Assembly: GCA_964550025.1 (NCBI GenBank)
Contig: CAZJYI010000042.1
Span: 13,028 to 77,027, forward strand
Direction: 5' to 3'
Length of the DNA stretch: 64,000 nucleotides
From: CAZJYI01 sp964550025
GTDB lineage: Bacteria; Verrucomicrobiota; Kiritimatiellia; UBA8416; CAYOBW01
This document shows, one piece after another, positions 24,031 to 32,513 of this stretch. The notes under the pieces were generated by a model. That model was not told the DNA's origin, did no database searches, and saw nothing but the letters and a program-made list of their open reading frames with translations. The position numbers and the translations under genes are program-made. The first letter of the stretch is position 1. Every line of letters begins with the position of its first letter.

Positions 24031-26451
24031 TCACCGCGTCTCTCCCACCTTCCATTCCAGGATTCCGCCCGAGAAGCTGCTCCGGAGTTGTACCTCGATC
24101 CTGAGCGCGTCGGTGGTCACCTCCTCGAAGCTGAGCACATTGTACCTGTCCCTCGCCACACCGTATGCGGATGGACCCTCGACCGGCTTCCACTGCCCGC
24201 CCTCACGGTGGAGCAGACGCCAGTTCGCGGGGACTCGGCACTGGCCGCGCCCGGTGTCGTCGAACCAGTAAACGGAGACCGAGGAGACGGCGGCAGGCTC
24301 TTTGAACTCGTATTGTACCCACTCCTTTGTTCCGCGGTGGTCCCACCACGTGAAACGCGGAATGTCGTGGTCGTTGGAATTCCGCGGCTCCTGCTGGTCG
24401 CTGAGGGCGTCGATGTGATCGGCCTGCCAGGTATGGGACGACGTGGCGCGGCTCTCGGAAGCAAGCGTCGGCATCGGGGCCACCCTGGCGCCGGTCATTT
24501 CGCGCGGCAGCCAGACAGCCATCTCGTTGGCGCCGCGGTGGCACCACGCGTAGTAGGGGATCATAGTCATACCCGCTGATTGGGAGACCACGTTGCCATC
24601 CGCGTCGCGGTGCGCGCGCCTCGCCTTGGCCTTGATCACGGTCACTCCGCCCAGTAATCCGGGGCGGTGCTCGGCCTTCATGCCGGCGTTTTCCGGCAGG
24701 AAGAGATCCGTGACGCGCCCGTCGTGGTCGGCGCCTTCCACGCAGTAGACAATGGGCCCGCGCTCAATGGCGACGAGCCCCTTGTTGGCCTCGACGCTCT
24801 CGTGCGACACCACGCGGCTGATCACCATTGGGAAGTCGACCTCGACCGCGTCGCCGGGTGACCAGGAGCGCATGATTCGGGAGTAGCCACCCGTTGCGGC
24901 CGAAGCCACGGCCTCGCCGTTGACGCGGATCCGCCAATCGGCCGCGGGCATGATGCTGTACCGGTACAGGTCGCCGGGCACGGGACGGCCCCTGACCCAG
25001 CCGGGGATACGAACGCACAGCTCGAACTCCCGCGCCTCGCCGGGATCAACCGTGATCTTCACCTTGCCGTCCCAGGGGTAGCGCGTCTCCTGCGTGAGCT
25101 TCACTTCACCCCCCTCGACGGGCACGCGCCCGCTTCCACCGACGTACAGGTTGACGTAGACGGAATTGTCCCGTGCGGCATAAACGTATCCCGCAATGGA
25201 GGGGATGAAGCGAACGACGTTGACGGGGCAACAGGAGCAGCCGAACCACGGGTTGCGCACGGTGCTCCCCTGGTTGAACTTGTACTTCCCGTCGCTGGCG
25301 AGCGGATTGGGATAGAAGAAGCGGTCGCCGCTGAGGGAGATGCCCGAGAGGAACCCGTTGTAGATGGTGCGCTCGAGAACGTCGATGTACTTGCCGTCGC
25401 CGTGCAGCAGGAACATGCGGTGATTGAAGAGCGCGTTGGCGATGGCGGCACAGGTTTCGAGATAGGCGGTCTTGTTGGGGAGTTCGTAGTCTTTGCCGAA
25501 AGCCTCGCCGTGGCGGCTGGCGCCGATGCCGCCGGTAAGGTGCATTTTTCTGAAGACGATGCTCTCCCAAATGCGGTCGATGGCCTTGAGGTAGTCCTTG
25601 TCGCCGGTCAGCGCGGCAACGTCCGCAACACCGGCATACAGGTAACCCGCGCGGACGGCATGGCCAACGGCCTCGTCCTGCTCCACGACAGGGACATGGT
25701 CCTGGCAATAGTGCCCGTAGACCTTCCGCTTGTCGCTGCACCCGCGCATGTCGATGAAGAACTTCGCCTGCTTGAGGTACTTCTCATCGCCCGTTACGCG
25801 ATAGAGCTTGCAGAGGCCGATCTCGATCTCTTCGTGCCCGGGGACATCGATGCGTTGTCCCTCATCCAAACCAAAGACCTTGTACACGAGGTCGGCGTTC
25901 TTGATCGCGACGTCAAGAAAAGTGCGTTTGCCCGTGGCGCGGAAGTGCTCTACGGCCGCCTCGTACATGTGGCCCACGTTGTACAGCTCATGGCCGCTGC
26001 GCAGGTGCGACCAGCGTCCCTCCTTGCCCGGGTAGTTGTACTTGGGGTCGTTGACCGTGCGCGCCGTGTACAAGTAACCATCGTCTTCCTGTGCCGCGGC
26101 GATCTTGGCGATCAGGTCATCGAGATATCTGCCCAGCTCGGGATCGGGGTGGGTGGCCAGCGTGTAAGCCGCCCCCTCGATCACCTTCACGACGTCCGAA
26201 TCGTTGAAGAAGATCCCCTGGAAACCGCCCTTCATGAGCCCGCCCGCTACTTCGAAGTTGGCGATGCGACCGGTTTCTTCGCACTTCTGGAAGTCGTAAC
26301 GCACGGTGACGGTGCGGTTCGTCTCGAAGCGCGGTGTCCAGAAGGCATCCTGCACCTTCACGTTGGTGAATGGCACAGGCTGAATGGGGTAGTCGCGTGG
26401 CGCGGCGGCGGTAGTGGCGGCGAGAAGTGACATGATCCAGATTCCCTTCAT
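24031..26451 (-). CDS. GH127-family glycoside hydrolase (beta-L-arabinofuranosidase type)
   Basis: An 806-residue enzyme. A short leader (MKGIWIMSLLAATTAAA) suggests export. The (alpha/alpha)6 catalytic region contains the family's cysteine-glutamate chemistry: YLETCAAIANALFNHR provides the conserved Glu and Cys, and WFGCSCCPVNVVRFIPS near residues 400-415 provides the Cys triad that binds zinc and supplies the nucleophile. RWSHLRSGHELYNVGHMYEAAV is another conserved block. Beta-sandwich domains follow, and the last ~150 residues resemble a discoidin-like (F5/8C) module (WWDHRGTKEWVQYEFKEPAA). The predicted role is removing arabinofuranose from plant or glycoprotein glycans. AGGAG precedes the ATG at 26451. 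It is followed by a two-helix membrane protein, probably in one operon. Confidence 0.93.
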   Translation of the reverse strand: MKGIWIMSLLAATTAAAPRDYPIQPVPFTNVKVQDAFWTPRFETNRTVTVRYDFQKCEETGRIANFEVAGGLMKGGFQGIFFNDSDVVKVIEGAAYTLATHPDPELGRYLDDLIAKIAAAQEDDGYLYTARTVNDPKYNYPGKEGRWSHLRSGHELYNVGHMYEAAVEHFRATGKRTFLDVAIKNADLVYKVFGLDEGQRIDVPGHEEIEIGLCKLYRVTGDEKYLKQAKFFIDMRGCSDKRKVYGHYCQDHVPVVEQDEAVGHAVRAGYLYAGVADVAALTGDKDYLKAIDRIWESIVFRKMHLTGGIGASRHGEAFGKDYELPNKTAYLETCAAIANALFNHRMFLLHGDGKYIDVLERTIYNGFLSGISLSGDRFFYPNPLASDGKYKFNQGSTVRNPWFGCSCCPVNVVRFIPSIAGYVYAARDNSVYVNLYVGGSGRVPVEGGEVKLTQETRYPWDGKVKITVDPGEAREFELCVRIPGWVRGRPVPGDLYRYSIMPAADWRIRVNGEAVASAATGGYSRIMRSWSPGDAVEVDFPMVISRVVSHESVEANKGLVAIERGPIVYCVEGADHDGRVTDLFLPENAGMKAEHRPGLLGGVTVIKAKARRAHRDADGNVVSQSAGMTMIPYYAWCHRGANEMAVWLPREMTGARVAPMPTLASESRATSSHTWQADHIDALSDQQEPRNSNDHDIPRFTWWDHRGTKEWVQYEFKEPAAVSSVSVYWFDDTGRGQCRVPANWRLLHREGGQWKPVEGPSAYGVARDRYNVLSFEEVTTDALRIEVQLRSSFSGGILEWKVGETR

Positions 26452-26526
26452 GCGCTCGGTCTCCTGATAGAGAATTGGGGTGCAGTGGGCATCCTCGGGA
26501 TAGTAGTGGCGAACGGGGGAATTTCA

Positions 26527-26735
26527 AATGACAAATCTCAAATCTCAGATCTCAGATTCCGGATCTCAGATTCCAGATTCCGAATCACGGGTCCCAGGTT
26601 TCGGACTTCAGCTTTCGGATTCCGGGAGGCGGAATGACGGTAGTCAGGTTTCGGTGGCGGGGTTCCGGAGGTCTGAGACCTGAGGTTTGAGATTTGAGAT
26701 CTGAGATTTGAGATTTGAGATTTGAGATTTGAAAT
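26527..26735. repeat. GATTTGA-type heptad repeats in two facing blocks
   Basis: About 26527-26582 consists of CTCAAAT, CTCAGAT and ATTCCGG-like 7-mers, and about 26668-26735 of TTTGAGA, TCTGAGA and TTTGAAA 7-mers. The right block is the reverse complement of the left, so the region can form a large imperfect hairpin. It fills most of the 294-nt gap between two minus-strand genes, upstream of GH127. No promoter could be picked out. Confidence 0.8.
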
Positions 26736-26745
26736 CCGAGACCCG

Positions 26746-27669
26746 CTATTCCCCCATCGCCCGCAGCCGCAACCAGTTCACCCGCGTCAGTTCCGGACCC
26801 TGCGCAACGTCGTGGGAGTGCAGGGTGAGCAGGCCGTCCTTCACCGCCACCGTCTTCGTGACTACCTCGAACTGCCCGGCCTCGAGATCGAGCCCCGAGC
26901 AGAAGGCCTCGTCCTCGGCATAGATCGTCTGGTTCTCGCTCTTGCGCTCCGCATCGCCAACGCAGATCGTGAGTTGGTATGTTCCGTTAAACACGGCAAT
27001 CTCCCAACACCGGTCCGCTCCGAAGAAGATCAGCGTGTCACGCAACGGGTTGTCGTGTTTCCCGCGCTCTCGCGTAGCATTCGTGTTGTCCCTGTCCCAT
27101 CCGAAGGCGCACCCGCCTCCCAGGACGTGGAATCTGCGACCGCTGTCAATCAGGTATCCCATCGGCTTCGGCGCCAACAATGGCTGGAAATTGATCCGCA
27201 CGTTGCGCACGGGTCTGACGGCAATCCGCTGGAAGCGCCGGGACGCCGTCGAGCTCATGGCAGAACTCTCGCCCGCCGCAATTGATCGAGCTCGGACCAG
27301 CGTAGTCGCTGTCAAGGGGATGGGCGCCATATAGCGCGGCGAGCCGAGAGTCGGTTCGGAGCCGTCCAGCGTGTAGACCACTCTCGCGACCCCGGGGGGG
27401 ATGATCAGCCTGACCGATACACCGCCCACAAAAAGCGCGGACCGTCTTGTGAACCTGGGCGGGGCGATCTCGGCTCCGGCCGCGACGGGGGCAACACCCG
27501 TTTCCCCAGCGGCCATGCCGGTCCGGCTGGCACCGTCCTCCGCCGGTGCTTCCCTTCCCCTCCGCGGCGCAGCGCGGCCACCGCCCGGGGCCGCGTGGAG
27601 ATCCAGGCACGATCGGGCGATCCCCATCCACACTACCAGTCCGACAATTGCACGCAGCGGCATCTTCAT
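26746..27669 (-). CDS. Secreted protein with chitobiase-C-like and malectin-like domains
   Basis: A 307-residue protein. A leader (MKMPLRAIVGLVVWMGIA...LDLHAA) is followed by a Pro/Ala/Gly/Arg-rich linker. About residues 105-160 form a CHB_HEX_C-like unit recognisable by VVYTLDGSEPTLGSPRYMAPI and TLVRARSIA. The final ~130 residues resemble malectin-like galactose-binding sandwiches found in PVC bacteria: VRINFQPLLAPKPMGYLIDSG, GCAFGWDRDNTNATRER, RDTLIFFGADRCWEIAVFNG. No catalytic domain is visible, so carbohydrate binding or attachment to surface structures is the likely role. The start at 27669 gives the best leader; the frame continues to 27807 through heptad-repeat DNA. It lies upstream of GH127 on the same strand, separated by repeats. 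Confidence 0.75.
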   Translation of the reverse strand: MKMPLRAIVGLVVWMGIARSCLDLHAAPGGGRAAPRRGREAPAEDGASRTGMAAGETGVAPVAAGAEIAPPRFTRRSALFVGGVSVRLIIPPGVARVVYTLDGSEPTLGSPRYMAPIPLTATTLVRARSIAAGESSAMSSTASRRFQRIAVRPVRNVRINFQPLLAPKPMGYLIDSGRRFHVLGGGCAFGWDRDNTNATRERGKHDNPLRDTLIFFGADRCWEIAVFNGTYQLTICVGDAERKSENQTIYAEDEAFCSGLDLEAGQFEVVTKTVAVKDGLLTLHSHDVAQGPELTRVNWLRLRAMGE

Positions 27670-27776
27670 ATACTGACCCGCAGTAGGTGATAAAGGACCC
27701 GTGGCGCGAAGGCAACTGTTGTTTCTCCGGGTTGCCTCGAGAAGAAGAGTGCGAGTACGATACGCGAAGCCGATTC

Positions 27777-27822
27777 TCACTTCGAAGTTCAATGTTCGAT
27801 GTTCCATGTTCGACGTTCATTA
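27777..27822. repeat. GAAyrTy heptad repeat block
   Basis: The complement reads as consecutive 7-mers GAACGTC, GAACATG, GAACATC, GAACATT, GAACTTC. It belongs to the family at 5071-5176 and 37066-37110. It sits in the 287-nt divergent gap between the malectin-like gene (-) and the coiled-coil/NTF2-like gene (+); nothing else is recognisable in that gap. Confidence 0.75.
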
Positions 27823-27956
27823 CCGAAGAAGAACCGTCAGATGAAAAGACCATGGGGTTGCCTCCCGCCGGGAGAGCTCCAGGCTTGCCAACCGCATCCA
27901 AAGACGCCACAGTGTGCATCGAAACAGGCGCGGCACCAATCTGTGGAGAGGAAACG

Positions 27957-28931
27957 ATGGACAAGACACACTGGCAGGTGCTCGGCATCTTGACCGTGCT
28001 TCTGATGACCCGAATGCTCGCCCCTGCACAAGACGCTGCACCGGCCAAAGCGCGCCGGGCATTTTTGAATGAGATCGCGGAGGCCCACAAGACGCAGCGC
28101 GAAAAGCTCGCCCGGATGAACAAGATCTACGCCGATTCCCTGGCCAAGCTCGCAAAGAAAGCACAGTCGGACGGAGACCTCGACGCCCTGGTCGCGCTGC
28201 AGACTGAGAAGAAGCGCTTTGCCAAGGAAGAAGCGGTAGCGAAGAGCGATCTGTCGAACGGTTCCCCCGAACTGCGCAAACTCCAGCAGAGCTTCATCTC
28301 ATCCCGGGAACGGGCCGTTCTGGATGGGGCCAAGGCGATCGTGGCCGTGGCCGACGGGTACAGCGCGGCGCTCGGAAAGCTGCAGGCGAAGCTGACGCGC
28401 GACGGCAATGTGGAGGCAGCACTGTCCGTCAAGAAGGAACGCACCGGCTTGGCGGATCACCCTGACGTGAGCGCGGCGAAGTTCGCTGTCGCGGATGCGG
28501 AGTGGCACAAGAGGCCGAAAGGACCTCCCCCGTCCAGGACGGTCAAGCCCAGCCAGAAGCCGCCGGCAACCGTCACCACGCCGGCCGAGCGGGAAGCCGC
28601 GGTCCGCAAACGGCATCGAACGTTCTACCAGGCCCTGGGCATGCGCAGCATCGGGACGGCCATGCGCTTCGTGCGCCCGGAGGATGTGCGCTTGAAGCGC
28701 CCGTCGGTAACAACACGACTCAGACAGATCGTGGACATGGTCAGCACGCTGAAGAAGGTAGGCTTGACACAGCACCTTACCGATCCACCCCAGGTGAACA
28801 TAAGCGGCAGCAAGACGGCAATCGTTCCCACCCCGTTTGTGCAGACGAGCAGGTACGGCGTGCGCCGCAACCCACCGGGACGCTGGGTCCTCGAAGACGG
28901 GGAATGGTATATCGACGTGTTTACATACTGA
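27957..28931 (+). CDS. Secreted coiled-coil protein with C-terminal NTF2-like domain
   Basis: A 324-residue protein. A signal peptide (VLGILTVLLMTRMLAPAQ) leads into a ~170-residue charged coiled-coil region with repeated Y-x3-L-x2-L...A-x4-G-x-L-x3-L-x4-E motifs (KIYADSLAKLAKKAQSDGDL, DGYSAALGKLQAKLTRDGNV). The pattern is shared with the small protein at 14215-14697. After a Pro-rich linker, the C-terminal ~110 residues (HRTFYQALGMRSIGTAMRFV to GRWVLEDGEWYIDVFTY) look like an NTF2/SnoaL-type cone fold. The function is unknown and the likely location is the periplasm. A GGAGAGGA site precedes ATG 27957. It is the first gene of a co-directional run extending to the beta-helix protein. Confidence 0.72.
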   Translation: MDKTHWQVLGILTVLLMTRMLAPAQDAAPAKARRAFLNEIAEAHKTQREKLARMNKIYADSLAKLAKKAQSDGDLDALVALQTEKKRFAKEEAVAKSDLSNGSPELRKLQQSFISSRERAVLDGAKAIVAVADGYSAALGKLQAKLTRDGNVEAALSVKKERTGLADHPDVSAAKFAVADAEWHKRPKGPPPSRTVKPSQKPPATVTTPAEREAAVRKRHRTFYQALGMRSIGTAMRFVRPEDVRLKRPSVTTRLRQIVDMVSTLKKVGLTQHLTDPPQVNISGSKTAIVPTPFVQTSRYGVRRNPPGRWVLEDGEWYIDVFTY

Positions 28932-29035
28932 GGCATCACCCCGCGCCGAACCACGGACCAAGGCCCCTTTATCAAGCTTGTCATGCCCGGCCCGTGCGCC
29001 TATTCTCACGCTAAGCATCGTGAAGGAGCCCTGTG

Positions 29036-30310
29036 GTGACGGAACTCATCTCCCCGCGCGAATCGGCATACCTGTTTACGGCAGTCAGCATCCTGATCAT
29101 TCTGGTGCTGCTCCTCGTGTTCCAGACGTACCGCAGCCGGCAGATATCACGGGTGGCGATGAATGGCATCATCGGGGCCATCCTGACCGGCGTGGTGGTC
29201 GTCGCCCTGGTCTTTCTTGAATACGCCGTCCCTCACTCGAGCCAAACGAAGTATGTGCCGCGTCGCAAGCGGGAACGCTCTACGGAGTTCATCGGAAAGC
29301 GGAAAGAGGCCGTGGAGACGACGTTGCCACGAAATTATGTCTGCTACCGCGCGGAAAAGGCCCCGACCATCGACGGCAACCTTGCGGACGCCGCCTGGCG
29401 GGAAACACCGTGGACGGAGCACTTCGTGGACATCACGGGCCGGGATGAAGCGCCTCCGCGCCTCAGAACGCGCGTGAAGATGCTGTGGGATGACGCGTGC
29501 TTCTACATCGGTGCCGAGATGCAGGAACCCCACGTCTGGGCCACCGTTGCCGAAAAGAACGCCATTGTGTTCCATGACAATGATTTCGAAGTGTTCATCG
29601 ACCCTGACGGTGACAACCACAACTACTACGAGTTGGAGGTCAACGCCCTGAACACGATCTGGGAACTGACCCTCGTCAAGCCCTATAGGGACGGTGGCCC
29701 CCCCATGCACGGCACCAACATGGAGGGGCTGCGGTCGGCCGTCCACGTCGCGGGCTCGCTCAACGACCCGGCGAATGTCGACCGAGGGTGGTCGGTGGAG
29801 ATCGCCTTCCCGTGGGAGGGGTTCCGCCGCTATACCAAGGGAGGATTGCCCCCTCGCGGCGACCGGTGGCGCGTCAACTTCTCGCGCGTGGAGTGGAAAC
29901 ATGTGGTGGTAGACGGCCGATACGAAAAGGAGCCGGGGGCCAAAGAGGACAACTGGGTCTGGTCGCCGCAGGGCGTCGCCGACATGCACCGGCCCGAGAA
30001 CTGGGGCTACGTTCAGTTCTCGGCAGCCCACCTGGAGGCCGATACGTTCCGCCCGGACCCGTCCGAACCCCTGCGCCAGCTACTCATCAAACTGTACTAC
30101 AAACAGAAAGCGTTTCATGAGAAGAACAAGCGCTGGGCGGCGTCACTTGAGGAGCTCGGGATCGGAGACGACTTCAGCGCGGGCCGGGCGCGAGTCGCGG
30201 CCATGTCCGGCGGAAAAAGCGGTTTCAGGGCAACGGGCGTCATCGTACGTTATGATGGCGATGTCATCACCGTTCACGTCAACCAGGAATCAAGATTGTG
30301 GGTAGAATGA
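29036..30310 (+). CDS. Membrane-anchored CBM9-like domain protein
   Basis: About 424 residues. Two N-terminal hydrophobic segments (AVSILIILVLLLVFQ and IIGAILTGVVVVALVFLEYAV) anchor it in the membrane. A basic linker leads to a CBM9/DOMON-like sandwich of about 200 residues: APTIDGNLADAAWRETPWTE, MLWDDACFYIGAEMQEPHVW, DNDFEVFIDPDGDNHNYYELEVNALN, and WSVEIAFPWEGF. The C-terminal part (LLIKLYYKQKAFHEKNKRWA) resembles pilin-like or secretion-associated tails in PVC proteins. Two adjacent GTG codons (29033, 29036) can start it; 29036 is better spaced from AAGGAG at 29023-29028. Its stop overlaps the next gene start by four bases. The predicted role is binding of a polysaccharide or haem-like ligand at the cell surface. 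Confidence 0.75.
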   Translation: MTELISPRESAYLFTAVSILIILVLLLVFQTYRSRQISRVAMNGIIGAILTGVVVVALVFLEYAVPHSSQTKYVPRRKRERSTEFIGKRKEAVETTLPRNYVCYRAEKAPTIDGNLADAAWRETPWTEHFVDITGRDEAPPRLRTRVKMLWDDACFYIGAEMQEPHVWATVAEKNAIVFHDNDFEVFIDPDGDNHNYYELEVNALNTIWELTLVKPYRDGGPPMHGTNMEGLRSAVHVAGSLNDPANVDRGWSVEIAFPWEGFRRYTKGGLPPRGDRWRVNFSRVEWKHVVVDGRYEKEPGAKEDNWVWSPQGVADMHRPENWGYVQFSAAHLEADTFRPDPSEPLRQLLIKLYYKQKAFHEKNKRWAASLEELGIGDDFSAGRARVAAMSGGKSGFRATGVIVRYDGDVITVHVNQESRLWVE

Positions 30311-32511
30311 CCTCGAAACGCAAGTCTCTCGCAGTTCGGCATGCCTTCTGGGGCCTGTCGCTATGGCTCGCCCCGTTTCTCAACGTCACACTCGGCGCCG
30401 ACGTGCCCATGGCGGCCGACGGCGAGAGAGTCCGATTGGCCATGCAAAAAGCGGTCGCGTATCTCGAAGGCGAGTGCCGGCAGCGGGCTAACGGACTCCC
30501 AGCGGCGCCGCTTCAGGCATCGGGAAGCGGCAGCCGCCGCACCGAACGCTGGGGGGGCGGACACCTGGGGAACAACGCGGTCGTCCTCCTAGCCCTGCTC
30601 CGCTACGGCAAACCCGAGACGGACGCCGTTGTGGCTCGGATCGCGGAACAGCTCGATCAGTACGTGGCGCAATGGGGCGTCCCGGACACCACGTGGGACA
30701 CCGCGTGGCTCGCCGCCGCCTTCGCGAATCTCGAGGCGCCGCGATTCAGCAAGACACGCGACCGCCTGCTCTCCCGAATCCTCGACGCCCAGTTGACGGA
30801 AGGCACCGCCAAAGGCATGTGGGGCCCCCTGTGTATCAACACCCGGCTCCTCGCGGACTTGCTGGCATACGAGAAACGGTTGACCGAGGAGCAGGACGAC
30901 AGGGTCAGAAGCGCAGCGCCCGCGGCTGTGGCAGAAACCCTCAAGGCTCTGACGAATTTCTACCCCAACGTGTCCCGGCAGGCGCTTCGCTTCAAGAAGG
31001 CCACGCGGCCGCAAACGCTCACGGACAACACAGGGGGGACGATCAAGGCGGCCGGTCTGCCCTACGCGCCCTACAACCAGGTGTTCGCGGACATGGAGAG
31101 CACGGCGCTGGCCGTCTTCGCGCTGACGGAGGCCGATCGGAACGGGTGCCTGCCGGAGAAAACGGCGCGCCCCTCCAGCCTCGCGGGGCCGCCGATCGGC
31201 CTCCCCCGGCAAAGCCGCAACGTACTCTCCGACGCGGCGGCGAGCATCGCCGGCCGCGCCAGACGGGACGGCCGCTGGGACGCCTGCAACGTGCATGAGC
31301 AGACCGGGCCGTTCCCCGCCTACGAGGGCGCCGCGTTCGTTCCGGAGCTCGAGGGAGATCTCGCCTCCGATGCCACCCTCAGGAGCACGGCTACGGCCCT
31401 CACGGCGCTGCTCAGAGCGGCCAAAGCCACCGGCGCTGAGGCCGGCACTATCCTCCGCAGGAACGCCCAAACCTGTGCCGCTGCCCGCGACAGTCTACTC
31501 AAGGAGCTGCCGGCATTCCTGGCGGCGGCTGAGACCAATGTGCACGACAAGGCTTATGCCACCTACAAGACACTTCTGCAGGTCGCCGGAGTCGGCCACC
31601 GCTACGGGACAGCGGAGGTCGACAGACCCAAAGCCTGCGCGGCGCTCCTCGACACGCTGCTCCGTCTGCAGAATGACAACGGGTCCTGGGGCACGCGCCC
31701 CCGATACAGCCAGGGCGCCGAACCCGAAGCTGTTGCGGAGACATCCAGCCTGAGAGTGTGGCGCTCCGAATTCCGGAAACGCCTGTCCCTTCTCCCCGCG
31801 GGGGAAGCACGCAAGCTGGAACTCAAATTGTTGGACTACATGTGCGCACGCGCAACGCAGACCGAGGAGGAATCCCTGCGAGTGCTCTCAACCTCCTTCG
31901 CCCTCTTCTGCCTTGTCGATCTCTCCGTACCCAGGATCGCGGGCTACCTCCCGAGTGCAACGCGAACCGCCGCGCCGCGACACTTGCTGCGCGCCGTCGC
32001 ATACATGACCCAGCAGTCAGGGAGGCGCCTTGATGTCGTGCGCGTCGACCCGGACGCCCTTGGCACGGCCTCCACGCTTGTGCCGCTGCTGGCCGTCGCC
32101 GGGAGTGAGACGGAACTCTCAGAGGCGGTCTGTGCCGCCCTGGGGCAGTACATCGAGTCGGGGGGAGTGCTGGTCATCGCGCCGGCGCCCGACTCGCGGC
32201 AATCGCGTGTCGAGGCGGCAATCCGCAAAGGCGTGGAAAGAAGTCGCGCTATCGCCCTCCGGGGCGGCGAGGAATTCATGGTCGACTTCAAGGGCACGCG
32301 CCCCGCGCTTCGGGCGCTCTACCTCCGGGACGGCCGCCTGGGGGCCGTGTTCATGCCAGCGTTCTCCACCGGGTCGAAGCCCGACCGCAGGAAGATCACG
32401 GCCTCACAAGCGATACAGACGACGTACCTGTTGCTCAAGCACGCCGCTGCCGCCGGCGCGGCCGGCAGCGAGGAGACCGTCTCGGGTGCATCCCCGGGCA
32501 AGAAGGAGTGA
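30307..32511 (+). CDS. Secreted alpha/alpha-toroid protein (prenyltransferase/squalene oxidase repeats) with DUF4159-like C terminus
   Basis: A 734-residue protein. A leader (VRHAFWGLSLWLAPFLNVTLGA) precedes a helical body with toroid repeats such as GGGHLGNNAVVLLALLRYG, LLRLQNDNGSWGTRPRYSQG and MESTALAVFALTEAD. The DxDD catalytic motif of squalene-hopene cyclases is not seen, so a terpene-cyclase activity should not be assigned. The last ~180 residues (GRRLDVVRVDPDALGTASTL, YIESGGVLVIAPAPDS, RALYLRDGRLGAVFMP) resemble DUF4159, a domain frequently attached to such toroids in Planctomycetes. ATG at 30307 overlaps the preceding stop (ATGA), showing coupling. Many relatives lie in MoxR/DUF58 operons; here that operon is 13 kb away. 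Confidence 0.75.
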   Translation: MTSKRKSLAVRHAFWGLSLWLAPFLNVTLGADVPMAADGERVRLAMQKAVAYLEGECRQRANGLPAAPLQASGSGSRRTERWGGGHLGNNAVVLLALLRYGKPETDAVVARIAEQLDQYVAQWGVPDTTWDTAWLAAAFANLEAPRFSKTRDRLLSRILDAQLTEGTAKGMWGPLCINTRLLADLLAYEKRLTEEQDDRVRSAAPAAVAETLKALTNFYPNVSRQALRFKKATRPQTLTDNTGGTIKAAGLPYAPYNQVFADMESTALAVFALTEADRNGCLPEKTARPSSLAGPPIGLPRQSRNVLSDAAASIAGRARRDGRWDACNVHEQTGPFPAYEGAAFVPELEGDLASDATLRSTATALTALLRAAKATGAEAGTILRRNAQTCAAARDSLLKELPAFLAAAETNVHDKAYATYKTLLQVAGVGHRYGTAEVDRPKACAALLDTLLRLQNDNGSWGTRPRYSQGAEPEAVAETSSLRVWRSEFRKRLSLLPAGEARKLELKLLDYMCARATQTEEESLRVLSTSFALFCLVDLSVPRIAGYLPSATRTAAPRHLLRAVAYMTQQSGRRLDVVRVDPDALGTASTLVPLLAVAGSETELSEAVCAALGQYIESGGVLVIAPAPDSRQSRVEAAIRKGVERSRAIALRGGEEFMVDFKGTRPALRALYLRDGRLGAVFMPAFSTGSKPDRRKITASQAIQTTYLLLKHAAAAGAAGSEETVSGASPGKKE

Positions 32512-32513
32512 GT

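Noticed and set aside
26527..26735. Possible CRISPR or minisatellite-coding gene
   Set aside because: The period is 7 bp with no spacers, and reading frames through it give no protein-like sequence with a start site.
27837..27956. Upstream in-frame extension of the coiled-coil/NTF2-like gene
   Set aside because: It passes through heptad repeats and lacks a ribosome site, whereas ATG 27957 has GGAGAGGA and begins a signal peptide.
30307..32511. Annotation as squalene-hopene cyclase
   Set aside because: The toroid repeats are there but no DxDD catalytic motif was found, and the protein has a leader and a DUF4159-like tail.
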